Positions 28,018 through 36,542 of a stretch of DNA of 64,000 bases are shown here, in pieces. The notes below the pieces were generated by a model, which was not told the DNA's origin, ran no database searches, and saw nothing but the letters and a program-made list of their open reading frames with translations. This stretch comes from Rhodococcus jostii RHA1. Its GTDB lineage: Bacteria > Actinomycetota > Actinomycetes > Mycobacteriales > Mycobacteriaceae. The DNA lies in assembly GCF_000014565.1 (NCBI RefSeq), contig NC_008268.1:7196501-7260500 (forward strand). The letters run 5' to 3'. Within the stretch, counting starts at the first letter, position 1; every line of letters starts with the position of its first letter. A program made the translations under genes and the position numbers.

Positions 28018-29034
28018 ATGCGCGTGCCGTCGACCGTACGTTCCTCGATCTGGGCGCCGCTGGTCGCGATCGTGGTCCTCCTCCTCGCGGGATGCGGCGC
28101 CTCGGCTCCCACCACCTCGACGCCCTCAGCGGGGCCTGCCGTAGACCTGCCGGCACTGGTCCGGCAGGTGGAGGCCTCGGTCGTGACAGTGCTCACCGGG
28201 TCCGGCGTGGGCAGCGGCATCGTCTACAAGACTGACGGCACCATCGTCACCAACGCCCACGTGGTCGAGGGTGCCCGGGAGGTGAGTGTGGCATTCGCGG
28301 ACGGGCAACAGGTGTCCGCGAACGTGCGGGCCGTCGATCGCGTGACCGACGTCGCGGTCCTTCAAGCGGACCGCACGGATCTGACTGCGGCGACGTTCGA
28401 GACAGCGCTGCCGGAGGTCGGTGCGCTCGCCGTAGTCGTGGGCAGTCCACTGGGGTTCGAGGCCACAGTCACCTCGGGCATCATCTCAGGATTGCACCGT
28501 CAGATCCCCGGGTCGGCCTCCACCGGGGCCCCGCTGGTGGACCTGATTCAGACCGACGCCGCGATCTCGCCGGGTAACTCCGGGGGTGCGCTGATCGACG
28601 GACAAGGGCGGGTCGTGGGGATGAGTCAGGCCTACATTCCTCCGTCGGAGGGTGCGGTGGCTCTGGGCTTCGCCATCCCCGCGGCGAATGTCGTCGATGT
28701 CGCGGACCAGCTGCTGGCCTCGGGAACCGCCCAGCATGCGTACGTCGGCATTCAACCCGGCACGTTGACCCCGCAGATCGCCGAACAACTGGCAGTCGAC
28801 CGCACCAACGGTGTCGTCGTCCTCGAGGTCGTCCCGCTCGGTCCGGCTGCGACCGCGGGTATCCGGCCCGGCGATGTCATCACCGCGGTCAACGGCCACG
28901 ACACCGAGTCGGCAGAGGACTTCATCGCGGCGCTCCGTGCCGTCGACCCGGGCGATCGAGTCGAACTGACCGTGCTCCGCGGCGGCGAGACCCAGCAGAT
29001 CTCGGTTACCGTGACAGACCGCCCCGCCAGCTGA
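28018..29034 (+). CDS. HtrA/DegP-like trypsin-fold serine protease with PDZ domain, lipoprotein
   Basis: 338 residues. An N-terminal membrane segment with lipobox (VAIVVLLLAGCG) predicts export and lipid anchoring. The protease domain has all triad positions: His in TNAHVVEGA, Asp in VTDVAVLQAD, Ser in SPGNSGGAL. A PDZ domain follows (GVVVLEVVPLGPAATAGIRPGD, ITAVNGHD). The family degrades or refolds damaged envelope proteins. It lies just past the IS701-type element from the chaperone operon and may have been part of the same stress cluster before the insertion. ATG 28018 is preceded by GGAGGGCGG. Confidence 0.9.
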   Translation: MRVPSTVRSSIWAPLVAIVVLLLAGCGASAPTTSTPSAGPAVDLPALVRQVEASVVTVLTGSGVGSGIVYKTDGTIVTNAHVVEGAREVSVAFADGQQVSANVRAVDRVTDVAVLQADRTDLTAATFETALPEVGALAVVVGSPLGFEATVTSGIISGLHRQIPGSASTGAPLVDLIQTDAAISPGNSGGALIDGQGRVVGMSQAYIPPSEGAVALGFAIPAANVVDVADQLLASGTAQHAYVGIQPGTLTPQIAEQLAVDRTNGVVVLEVVPLGPAATAGIRPGDVITAVNGHDTESAEDFIAALRAVDPGDRVELTVLRGGETQQISVTVTDRPAS

Positions 29035-29120
29035 ACGACGATTCCAAGAGCGACCGAAACGCGCGTGGACGGAATCGGTGCTGCGGCCCTGCACGTTGCG
29101 TTGGCTAGCCGATTGTAGTC

Positions 29121-30350
29121 GTGTCGACGGTGCATCCTCGGCCGCTCATGGTGTCTACGGGACAGAGGCGGCGGAGATCCGCGGCGGCGCTGTGGTGGAC
29201 TCGCACGCACTGGCTGGAGTTTGGGGGCAGACCGAGCGGGTACGCGAAGGCGGTGGAGGCGAATGAGCACCTGCGGGGAGGGCAATCCGGTGCCGCGGGT
29301 GAGCAGGTCTCGGTGCTGTTCATCGCGGATCCGGGCACGCCTGCGGCTCTCGCGGAACGCGTCGCGGAGCACCTGCCGCAACGCATGCGAAGCCGTGACC
29401 GCCTCGAGCGCTGGTGGACGACGTGCGTGCGCAGCAAGCCCTACCTCTCAGACGAGCAAGCGGATTTCGCAGACGTGATCGACGCGGTCGATCCGTCCTC
29501 CGAAGGCGAGGACATCGTCGTGTACCTCACCGACCTACCGCGCCGCGAAGGCACCCTGCCGGTGGTGGCCGACGTCAGCGCCGACCACCTCTTCGCGCTC
29601 ATCTCCGTCGCCGCGGTGGGCGGCGTCCACATCGAGCGCCGCATCCGCACCGTCACCGAACTCGCGATCGCCCACATCCTCGGGGAACCGGAACTCATGC
29701 CCCCCGGCGCGGCGCGACGGTTCCCGTGTGTGCAGATCGAGGACGGCATCCGGTACTTCGCGCCCTCGGGACTGCGGCGACTGCGACTGCTGTCGGGGAT
29801 GGTGCGGGCGAACCGGCCGTGGCGGCTGGTCACCGGACTGTCGAAGGTGCTCGTCGGCGCGTTCGCCACGGGTGCGATCGCACTGGCCACCGACACGATC
29901 TGGTTGTTCGCCGACACGATGGGCCCATGGCGTATGAGTGCGGCGACGATCCTGTCGATCGTGGCGATGATTCTCTGGCTGATCCTCGATCACGAACTGT
30001 GGGAGCGGCCGAAGTCGCCGGAGGAGCGCGATCGATCTGTGTTGTACAACACCGCGACCGTCGCCACCTTGGTCATCGGTGTGATCGTCCTCCACGTGGC
30101 CCTGTTCTGCCTGCTCCTGTTCACCGCGTGTCTCGCTCTTCCCCCGGAACTGCTGTCCCGCATTCTCGGGCGCGGGGTGAACTTCTCCGACTACCTCACG
30201 CTCACCTGGCTGCTGGCGTCCATCGCCACCATCGGTGGGGCGCTCGGGTCAGGTCTCGAGGACGACGCCGCCGTCAAGGAGGCGGCGTACGGGGTCCGGC
30301 AGCGCCAGCGCATTGAGGAGACGCGGAGGCGGTCGAACGAGGCGGGATGA
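29121..30350 (+). CDS. Membrane protein of unknown function
   Basis: Up to 409 residues. The first ~245 are soluble (VSVLFIADPGTPAALAERV, DIVVYLTDLPRREGTLPVVAD, RIRTVTELAIAHILGEPELM), followed by about four membrane spans (VLVGAFATGAIALATDTIWLF region, AATILSIVAMILWLIL, VATLVIGVIVLHVALFCLLL, and YLTLTWLLASIATIGGALGS) and a charged C-terminal tail. I recognise no family. The start is uncertain: GTG 29121 or an in-frame ATG at 29148. It stands alone after the protease gene. Confidence 0.72.
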   Translation: MSTVHPRPLMVSTGQRRRRSAAALWWTRTHWLEFGGRPSGYAKAVEANEHLRGGQSGAAGEQVSVLFIADPGTPAALAERVAEHLPQRMRSRDRLERWWTTCVRSKPYLSDEQADFADVIDAVDPSSEGEDIVVYLTDLPRREGTLPVVADVSADHLFALISVAAVGGVHIERRIRTVTELAIAHILGEPELMPPGAARRFPCVQIEDGIRYFAPSGLRRLRLLSGMVRANRPWRLVTGLSKVLVGAFATGAIALATDTIWLFADTMGPWRMSAATILSIVAMILWLILDHELWERPKSPEERDRSVLYNTATVATLVIGVIVLHVALFCLLLFTACLALPPELLSRILGRGVNFSDYLTLTWLLASIATIGGALGSGLEDDAAVKEAAYGVRQRQRIEETRRRSNEAG

Positions 30351-30715
30351 TCGACGAGGTGTGCAATGACTGTCTGCCGAGCGTCCATCAGGATACGGGC
30401 GACCGGGCGCGCTCACCCTGCTTTCGTGCGACGGTCGAAGGATCCTTTTCCGGTGGCGATGTGTGTGACCATTGGGGAGCATGAGTACTCGTGGCGTGGT
30501 CCGGTAATGGAACGGCCACGACCTCCTCGGCGAGGGTCGACTCGCCGGAAACCCCGGGCGGTTGCTGGGTGACTGGCCCACGGTTGCCGGTCTTGTGCCG
30601 ATGAGGACGGAAGAGGCTGTGACGGCGCCCGGGGGGCGTGCGAACGGACGGGCAGCAGTAACAGCGCATCCGGAGGTCGCGAAGTTGATCTTGTTGGAGC
30701 GCTGGGGAGGGAGGG
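30351..30715. other. Stretch without a supported gene
   Basis: Short open frames on the plus strand (for example 37 residues from ATG 30459, beginning MCVTIGEHEYSW) have no recognisable family and weak ribosome sites. Nothing else supported. Confidence 0.4.
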
Positions 30716-30785
30716 AGCCGACGCGGGAATCGAACCCGCGTATTCAGCTGGGGAAGCTGATGTTCTGCCAATGAACTACATCGGC
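30716..30785 (-). tRNA. tRNA-Gly, anticodon CCC (3' part one base short)
   Basis: Minus-strand cloverleaf: acceptor GCCGATG, D arm GTTC-ATTGGCA-GAAC, anticodon arm TCAGC-TTCCCCA-GCTGA with anticodon CCC (reads GGG), and T arm around TTCGATT. CCA is not encoded. After the T loop the sequence is CCCGCGTCGGC, whereas a full T stem plus 7-bp acceptor needs one more base, so either the acceptor is 6 bp or the T stem is 4 bp. It may be an atypical or decaying tRNA, or a base may be missing from the read. Confidence 0.85.
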
Positions 30786-31204
30786 GCGCACGATATTGGG
30801 CGCCCGTAGGCAGGCCCAACACCCTGCGATGGAAGCATTTGTCGCCCACTGACGCGCAAGGATCGCGAAGAGGATCCAGCGGATCAACGCCCGCACCGCG
30901 GGACGCCAACTCGCCCGCAGCATTGTTACCGGGTTGCCGAATCCTGCTGTCACGCCGCCGAAACGCCGCTTTGAGGAGTGCGCGGACAGCGGGAGAGAGG
31001 CACCGGCGGCGACTAGCGGTACGCGCACCTCGCGGTGCGCAACGGCTGTCCGACACGGCAGGGACGCTCATCAAGAGGAGGACACTCGTCGAAATCGCCT
31101 GTGTCTACCGGTGGTTGGCCGATGAGCCCGCCGCCAGTACCCCGAAACACATCCATCCGCGTCGGCACTGATTGGGACGGGGCGGCGCTAGTTAGAATCG
31201 GGCG
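30786..31204. other. Decayed-looking stretch 5' of the tRNA gene
   Basis: No intact gene with a recognised product. A minus-strand frame around 30790-31020 includes a short hydrophobic run (RALIRWILFAILARQW) that may be a remnant of a membrane protein. No repeats or integration site were seen. Confidence 0.35.
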
Positions 31205-31672
31205 ATGGACAGGACCGACCGCGCCAGCCGGACGATCGCGGCACCACCGGCGACTGTGTACGGCGCTCTCCTCGACCGGGAGTCCCTCGAGGCTTGGTTG
31301 CCGCCGGACGGCATGCGCGGACGGGTCGAGCGGTGGGATCCCCGGCCTGGTGGCGGGTTCCGGATGGTCCTGACCTACCTCGACCCCGCCGACGGCCCCG
31401 GAAAGACGTCAGATGCGACGGATGTCGTCAATGTCGGATTCGCCGACCTGTTGCCACCGGAATGCGTGGTGCAGCGGGCGGTGTTCGAAGCCGACGACCC
31501 CTCGTACGCGGGCACCATGACGATGACCTGGCACCTCGCCGCCGCCGGTGACGGAACCGAGGTGACCGTCACCGCCACGGACGTGCCACCCGGCATAGAC
31601 CAAGCGGCACACGAGGCCGGGATCGCCTCCTCGCTGGCAAACCTGGCGTCGTACGTCGAAGGGTCCGGCTGA
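31205..31672 (+). CDS. SRPBCC/AHSA1-type domain protein
   Basis: 155 residues with the START-like fold pattern: RTIAAPPATVYGALLDRESLEAWLPP, WDPRPGGGFRMVLTY, and a C-terminal helix GIASSLANLASYVEGSG. The family binds hydrophobic ligands or assists Hsp90 (AHSA1); the function of this one is unknown. It has no clear operon partner, with decayed sequence on both sides. Confidence 0.85.
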   Translation: MDRTDRASRTIAAPPATVYGALLDRESLEAWLPPDGMRGRVERWDPRPGGGFRMVLTYLDPADGPGKTSDATDVVNVGFADLLPPECVVQRAVFEADDPSYAGTMTMTWHLAAAGDGTEVTVTATDVPPGIDQAAHEAGIASSLANLASYVEGSG

Positions 31673-32074
31673 CTCGAGTCGGCTGCGACCTGCTTGCCGC
31701 CGATCCGGCGCCGCGCCCATGGTGCCGGGTGCCGTGCCAGTCCAGAGTTTGCACTCACGACTTGGGGTGCACGTGATGCACGGCGCATCACGCTGGGCTT
31801 GTTTGCACACGATCGTTGTGCGGGCTCGGGTGCCCGCATGGTGGACTCCCGCCCGTGGGTGCACGTCCTGCTGCGATCAATCGAGGATCGTGTCGCTTTG
31901 GCCGGGCTTGGCACAGGCATGGCGGATCTGTGCGAGTGCGGATTCCCGCTGTTCGTGGACGGTGTGCCGGGAGCGGGACGCCGGCGATGGGACCGGGGAT
32001 ATGTGAGCAGCTTGCCGCTACTGTCGTGAACGTCTGACTCGGTTCGGGTGTCATCGCGCCTCGGTCTCGCAGAT
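31673..32074. other. Decayed stretch
   Basis: No intact gene. A minus-strand piece near 31890-31990 reads VHEQRESALAQIRHACAKPG and looks like the end of a lost coding region. The neighbouring unrecognised open frame (32075-32410) may be part of the same remnant. Confidence 0.35.
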
Positions 32075-32410
32075 TCACTGGGGGTGACGGGTGGTCAGGA
32101 TGCGTGACTTTATTTCCGGGATGGTGGTGCAGACCATGCTGAAGGCGGCTTCCCGGACCATTCTCTCGGTGGGTTCGCCGCGTTGGACGGATAGGCTTCC
32201 TGCGGCGGGGGCGATGTAGTTGCCCGCGGTGACGGCGAATTGGCGGGCGCGGGCGTCGTAGATGTCTCCGTCGCCGGTGGCCGCGTTGTGAGGGCCCTCG
32301 CGGATGGTGGTGTGTGTTTCCCACAGTTGTAGAATCGCCCGGTCCGCGATGCTGAGTCCGCCTTGACGTGCCGTTCGGACGTGGATGGCTGCGGTGTGTG
32401 ACTGACATGT
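32075..32410 (-). other. Unrecognised open frame with protein-like composition, no start codon seen
   Basis: About 111 codons open between TGA 32411-32413 and TGA 32075-32077. It reads SHTAAIHVRTARQGGLSIAD, then LQLWETHTTIREGPHNAATG, DIYDARARQFAVTAGNYIAP and ERMVREAAFSMVCTTIPEIK. The mixed composition with regular hydrophobic spacing is unlike an antisense shadow. I see no ATG or GTG near the 5' end, so it is probably the 3' end of a truncated gene. No family recognised. Confidence 0.4.
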
Positions 32411-32544
32411 TCATGCTCGGTGCGGTGTTGGCCGGCGGTGCAGGGGTTCTGGGGTTGGCGGTCGCACTGTTCGGGGGAGCGGAGCCACGGTGCCTGTGCG
32501 CGTTCGACGGCGACACCGAAGCCCGCGACGCTCCCCGGCCGTGA
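32407..32544 (+). CDS. Possible small single-pass membrane protein (45 residues)
   Basis: ATG 32407 to TGA 32544: MFMLGAVLAGGAGVLGLAVA forms one strong membrane span, followed by a short polar tail. There is no convincing ribosome site, and it lies in a decayed area downstream of a broken methyltransferase gene, so it may be chance. Confidence 0.2.
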   Translation: MFMLGAVLAGGAGVLGLAVALFGGAEPRCLCAFDGDTEARDAPRP

Positions 32545-32619
32545 TCGAGAGTCGGTCGGGTCTCGACCTGCGTTTGCGGGATCGAGCCGGAGCGGTGCGG
32601 ATTCGGAGGAATCGCCCGG

Positions 32620-33415
32620 TTGCGGCGGCGGGCAATGTGCAGGACTGTACCGAAGTGCCGCCGGATGCGGCGTTCGGGCCGCTCGGCAACTCGACGACGA
32701 ATCTCGCTGTACAGCTGTTCCCGTTGCCATTTCGCCCTGGCGATGTGGCCGGAGAAGGTGTCGAGAAGGTCGAGGTAGCCGTCCACGTCGTAGCTGACTT
32801 CCCAGTCGAAGTGACGCACCACGACGCTGTCGAAGAGCCCGCTCTGCTCGATTTCGGCCTGATGATCGGCCAGCTCACCCGGGCGCGCCCACGTCGCGGT
32901 ATCCGGGAGACCTTCGCCGATCTCCTCGTAGACGGGCTGGATCTCTCGAAAGATCGGGTCCCCACCTTCCGGGAACACGTGTTGTGCACTCCACAACGCA
33001 GATGCCCTCCGGGGCGAATGAGACTGGCCGCCTTGATGTATCGCGTTGCGGGGTCGATCCAGTGCCAGGAGGTTGCCGCGAATACGAGGTCGTAGGTCAT
33101 GCCTGGCGCCGGCTCCCAGTGCTCGAAATCGGCGCAGACCACCTCGGCGTTGGGGAACGGCGCCACATTCGCACGCGCGATCGCTGCCAATTCATGCCCG
33201 AGTTCGACCGACGTGATGGTGAAGCCCCGCCGCGCGAGTTCGACGGTGGCCTTGCCCGAGCCTCCTCCGATCTCCAGTAGCGAGTCACCTGGGCGCAGTC
33301 CGCTCGTGAGGACGAGTTCGTCATAGAGCGCCGACGGATAGCTGGGCCGAGCGGGGTGGTACTTCTCGGCGGCCAACTCGAATGTGTTTCGAAGCGTACG
33401 GCGATCCGATGTCAT
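32620..33415 (-). pseudogene. SAM-dependent methyltransferase, single-base frameshift
   Basis: Class I methyltransferase. The 5' frame has MTSDRRTLRNTFELAAEKYH, the SAM motif LLEIGGGSGKATVELARRG and FAATSWHWIDPATRYIKAA, up to LIRPGGHL near 33000. The next part is in another frame: LWSAQHVFPEGGDPIFREIQ to FGTVLHIARRR (about 32995-32620). Inserting one base at CATCTG-CGTTGTGG would restore GGHLALWSAQ. After the family's usual end no stop codon follows in the second frame for about 270 codons, so the 3' end is damaged too. Catalytic function is unlikely. Confidence 0.8.
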
Positions 33416-33648
33416 GGTTCGATCATCTCTGCTCCTCGGCGGATCGATCCAGCACCGGTTTCGCCGGCGTTTCGTGGGCTTGTCTACTCCGCTACCAGCG
33501 TTTTGATGCGCTAACCATCAGTGACAGCGACCCCGCGCAGAGGGGAAAATCAAACAGACCGGTCTCCAGTCTTCTGGCCCTACATCGCCTGAGGGGCGTG
33601 ACGAGGCAGGTCGACTCCGATCCAGCCATCACCAGAAGGATGATCACC

Positions 33649-34095
33649 ATGCCGGTTGTCGAGCAGTCCGTCGTCATCGCCCGTCCTGCGTCGGAAGTGT
33701 GGAGTTTTGTCACCGTCGCGGAGAACTGGCCGTCGTGGGAGGCGTCCACCGTTGAATGCGAGCAGCTCACCGACGGGGAACTCGGGGTGGGCACCCGGTG
33801 GCGCGGGGTAACCCGCATTCTGGGTAGGCGCCTCGACTGGGTGACCGAATTCGTCGAGTACGAGCCGTTGGAGGTGGCCACGTCCAAGTCGGTGGAGAGC
33901 AAGGTCGGCTTCACCGCGACGACGAGGCTCGAGGAAGTCGACGGCGGCACCCTGTTCACCTATCGGACCGACAGCGAAAGTGGCCTCGGAGGAATCTTCG
34001 GTAAGCTGGCTGACCCGATAGTCGCGAAGGCGTACTCACGGACGGTGCGGGCGAGCCTGGACAACCTCGCAGACCTGCTCACCATCGACGGCTGA
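33649..34095 (+). CDS. SRPBCC (polyketide-cyclase/dehydrase-like) protein
   Basis: 148 residues from ATG 33649 (AGAAGGA 8 nt upstream; an ATG three codons earlier is possible). Pattern: SVVIARPASEVWSFVTVAENWPSWE, GTRWRGVTRILGRRLDWVTEF, and the C-terminal helix YSRTVRASLDNLADLL. START-like ligand-binding fold; ligand unknown. The open frame extends upstream without a start context, so the longer version is not supported. Confidence 0.85.
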   Translation: MPVVEQSVVIARPASEVWSFVTVAENWPSWEASTVECEQLTDGELGVGTRWRGVTRILGRRLDWVTEFVEYEPLEVATSKSVESKVGFTATTRLEEVDGGTLFTYRTDSESGLGGIFGKLADPIVAKAYSRTVRASLDNLADLLTIDG

Positions 34096-34200
34096 CCATG
34101 TGGGTCGGCTCTCATTCGGTCGTTCCCCGAGCAGCGATGAGATTCCGTGTCGCGACGAGTCTTACCGTGCATACGATGTGGCCGACCGAAGGAGCGAGCT

Positions 34201-34824
34201 GTGGAAGATGGCTGGTCGATGGTGCACGCGGAGCGTGTGGCGCTGGTCGACGACCGCGGGAGTCTCGACGCGGCGCGGTGGGACGAGCCGTCGCTCGGCG
34301 GCGAGTGGACGGTGCACGACGTGGTCGCCCACCTGGTCGACACGGCTCGGACGACGCGCCTCGGTTTCATGGTCGGTCTCGCCCGGGCGCGGTTCGACTT
34401 CGACCGCCAGAATGCCCGCGGTGTCGAACGCGAGCGCGGTGCCTCACCGCAGGAGACGTTGGCTCGGCTTCGTCGGGTGGCGTCGCGGACGTCGACGCCT
34501 CCGGCCCCCCTCGACAGCCGGCTCGTCGAGGAGATCGTCCACGGTGAGGACATCCGTCGGCCCTTGGGACTCACCCGCTCCTACCCGGCGGAGGCCGTCG
34601 ACAGATCGCTCCGCCTGCAGACGCGCACCCCGGCGTCCTTCGGCGGTGCCAGAGAACTCGTGGCCCGCGTCCGGCTGACCGCAGCGGACACCGAGGTGTC
34701 GATCGGAGAGGGCCCCGAGGTGAGCGGCACCGCCCTGTCGCTTCTCCTGGCCGTCTCCGGTCGGAGGGTGGCGCTGGACGACCTCGACGGACCGGGAGTC
34801 GAGGTCCCCGCGGCGGCGATCTGA
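34201..34824 (+). CDS. Maleylpyruvate-isomerase-family (DinB-like, mycothiol-dependent type) protein
   Basis: 207 residues from GTG 34201 (GAAGGAG upstream). Typical motifs: LGGEWTVHDVVAHLVDTAR with the His in the metal site, and the second helix VEEIVHGEDIRRPLGL with a further His. The C-terminal part (RVRLTAADTEVSIGEGPEV, GTALSLLLAVSGR) is the SCP2-like domain found in this group. Members use mycothiol in thiol transfer; the substrate is unknown. A hairpin shared with the convergent mce gene follows. Confidence 0.82.
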   Translation: MEDGWSMVHAERVALVDDRGSLDAARWDEPSLGGEWTVHDVVAHLVDTARTTRLGFMVGLARARFDFDRQNARGVERERGASPQETLARLRRVASRTSTPPAPLDSRLVEEIVHGEDIRRPLGLTRSYPAEAVDRSLRLQTRTPASFGGARELVARVRLTAADTEVSIGEGPEVSGTALSLLLAVSGRRVALDDLDGPGVEVPAAAI

Positions 34825-34865
34825 CGAACCGCGGTCCGGGGCCCGGGCGACGGTCGCGGGTCGTC
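34823..34865. terminator. Bidirectional hairpin between convergent genes
   Basis: GACGAACCGCG (34823-34833) pairs with CGCGGGTCGTC (34855-34865) with one mismatch. It lies exactly between the stop codons of the plus-strand isomerase-like gene and the minus-strand Mce gene. Confidence 0.6.
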
Positions 34866-36219
34866 ATCTGAAGGACACGTCGGTTCCCCTCATGGTCGGG
34901 GCGCCCACGAGTGTCGTCCAGCTCGGCACGTTTTCCGGCGCCATGCCCCCGGCCTCGCCGTAGACGACGTCCAGCGTGTCCTGCTCCATCTTCGAACCCG
35001 CGTAACTTGCGGGCATGATCTGGGATCCGTACCCCGGGACCTGTTCGGGGACGCCGGCGGGCGCCGGGAAGTATTCGATGGTCGACGGGCCGGGATTTCG
35101 CGACGGAACCTGGTACGAGCCGTCGTTGAACGATCCGCCCGGGTACTGCGGGAAGTTCCCGCCCGGTGCGGTGACGTTGTCGTAGCAAGCCGGTCCGCGG
35201 TCGTCGAGCAGGCGCGGCTCGTCCTGGTTGGGCAGGTAGCGACCTTTCGGGTTGATGAACTGAACAGAACCACGACCGCCGGGATAGGGATCGTCCAGGG
35301 CGAGCAGTTCTCGGGCTATCGGTTCGGCCTTCACGAAGTCCGCCAGAGTGCAACCGAAGCTCGGCGAGTAGCGGCCGAGGAGCTGCAGCGCCTCACGCGA
35401 ATCGGCGGCGATGCTGACGATCGATTCGGCGTTGGTCTGCAGGAGATCCGCGGTGGACGAACTCGTTCCGGTCAGCGACGCCAGCAACGTGGAGATCTCG
35501 CCCTGCTTCTCCACCACGGTGTTTCCGGTGGTACGCAGGTTGTCGAGGGCGTCGACCAGGTCGGGTGCCGCCTCGGAATACGTCTGCGAGAAGTCCGCCA
35601 GACCGCGCAGATCCTCCTGGATGGCAGGAAGTTCGGTGTTCAGCCCGCCGAAGATCTCCTCGAGACGGTCGAGTGTCAGGCCGAGTTCGGCGCCGCGGCC
35701 GCTCAGTCCCTGGGACAGCGCGCCGAGCGTGTTCGCCAGGTCCTGCGGCGGAATCGCCTGCAGCAGCGGCAGCAGACCGTCCAGAACCTGACCGACCTCG
35801 ACGGCGCTGCCACTCTTGTCCTGACGCAGCGTGTCGCCGGCCTGGATCGGCGGAGCAGTGTCGCCCTCGGGAACGATCAGCGACACATACCGCTCACCGA
35901 ACAGCGTCTTGGGCAGCAACCGCGCCCTCGCGTCGGACGGAATCAGCGGCGCCTTGTCCGGCTGGATCGCGAGAGCCAGGGTGACCTCGTCCTCCTGGGA
36001 GGACGCGGAGCGCACCTCGCCGACGATGAGGCCTCGGACCTTCACGTCTGCATCTGGAGGCAGGGCATTTCCGGCGGTATCGGTGACGAGGTCGACCTTG
36101 ACGACCCTGGTGAACCGCTTGTCGAACATCCCGACGGAGAGTGCCAGGTACAACGCGAGGACGAGGAAGAACACCAGCCCCAGCACCCGTCGACCCACGA
36201 CAGATGTCGTGTTGCTCAT
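34864..36219 (-). CDS. Orphan Mce-family (mammalian cell entry) protein
   Basis: 451 residues from ATG 36219 (GAGGGTGG upstream). One N-terminal membrane anchor (VLGLVFFLVLALYLALSVGMF) is followed by the MCE/MlaD domain (VKVDLVTDTAGNALPPDADV, VRGLIVGEVRS, LIPSDARARLLPKTLFGERYVSL), a helical region (~130-330) and a disordered C-terminal part. In actinobacteria Mce proteins form lipid or sterol importers encoded as six mce genes with two yrbE permeases; none of these are next to it here, so it must work with a distant system or alone. Confidence 0.9.
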   Translation of the reverse strand: MSNTTSVVGRRVLGLVFFLVLALYLALSVGMFDKRFTRVVKVDLVTDTAGNALPPDADVKVRGLIVGEVRSASSQEDEVTLALAIQPDKAPLIPSDARARLLPKTLFGERYVSLIVPEGDTAPPIQAGDTLRQDKSGSAVEVGQVLDGLLPLLQAIPPQDLANTLGALSQGLSGRGAELGLTLDRLEEIFGGLNTELPAIQEDLRGLADFSQTYSEAAPDLVDALDNLRTTGNTVVEKQGEISTLLASLTGTSSSTADLLQTNAESIVSIAADSREALQLLGRYSPSFGCTLADFVKAEPIARELLALDDPYPGGRGSVQFINPKGRYLPNQDEPRLLDDRGPACYDNVTAPGGNFPQYPGGSFNDGSYQVPSRNPGPSTIEYFPAPAGVPEQVPGYGSQIMPASYAGSKMEQDTLDVVYGEAGGMAPENVPSWTTLVGAPTMRGTDVSFR

Positions 36220-36542
36220 ACGACCACCCTCACGATCACCGCCGGTGGTTGCCGCTGAGACCGTGTCAGCGGCGCCGACCTCCCGATCTATCGTGCCTCG
36301 CGAAGGGTGCGTCTCGTGCTGCATCGCGCAGGTACCGGCAAATACTCGACGATTCCCGGATTCGGCTGGGCAGTCCCTACCGCCGAGGCCGATCCCCGCT
36401 TTTGCCGCCCATGCGCTCGTAGCGGAGCGATACCCTTGATCGGGGGATTCGGCGGAAGGACACAATGTGGGTCGACAACGACACAAGGCCGCACCGGGCG
36501 TAGTCGCCGTGTGATCGCACGGGGCCGCACTCCGAGTTACCG
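36220..36542. other. Divergent promoter region between mce and the kinase gene
   Basis: 323 bp without a gene. No repeat or clear promoter pair stood out. Confidence 0.4.

Noticed and set aside
26036..28156. A 706-residue minus-strand open frame across the IS701-type element
   Set aside because: It is antisense to the transposase with strongly repetitive Arg/Gly/Pro composition, and the element's ends and transposase explain the region.
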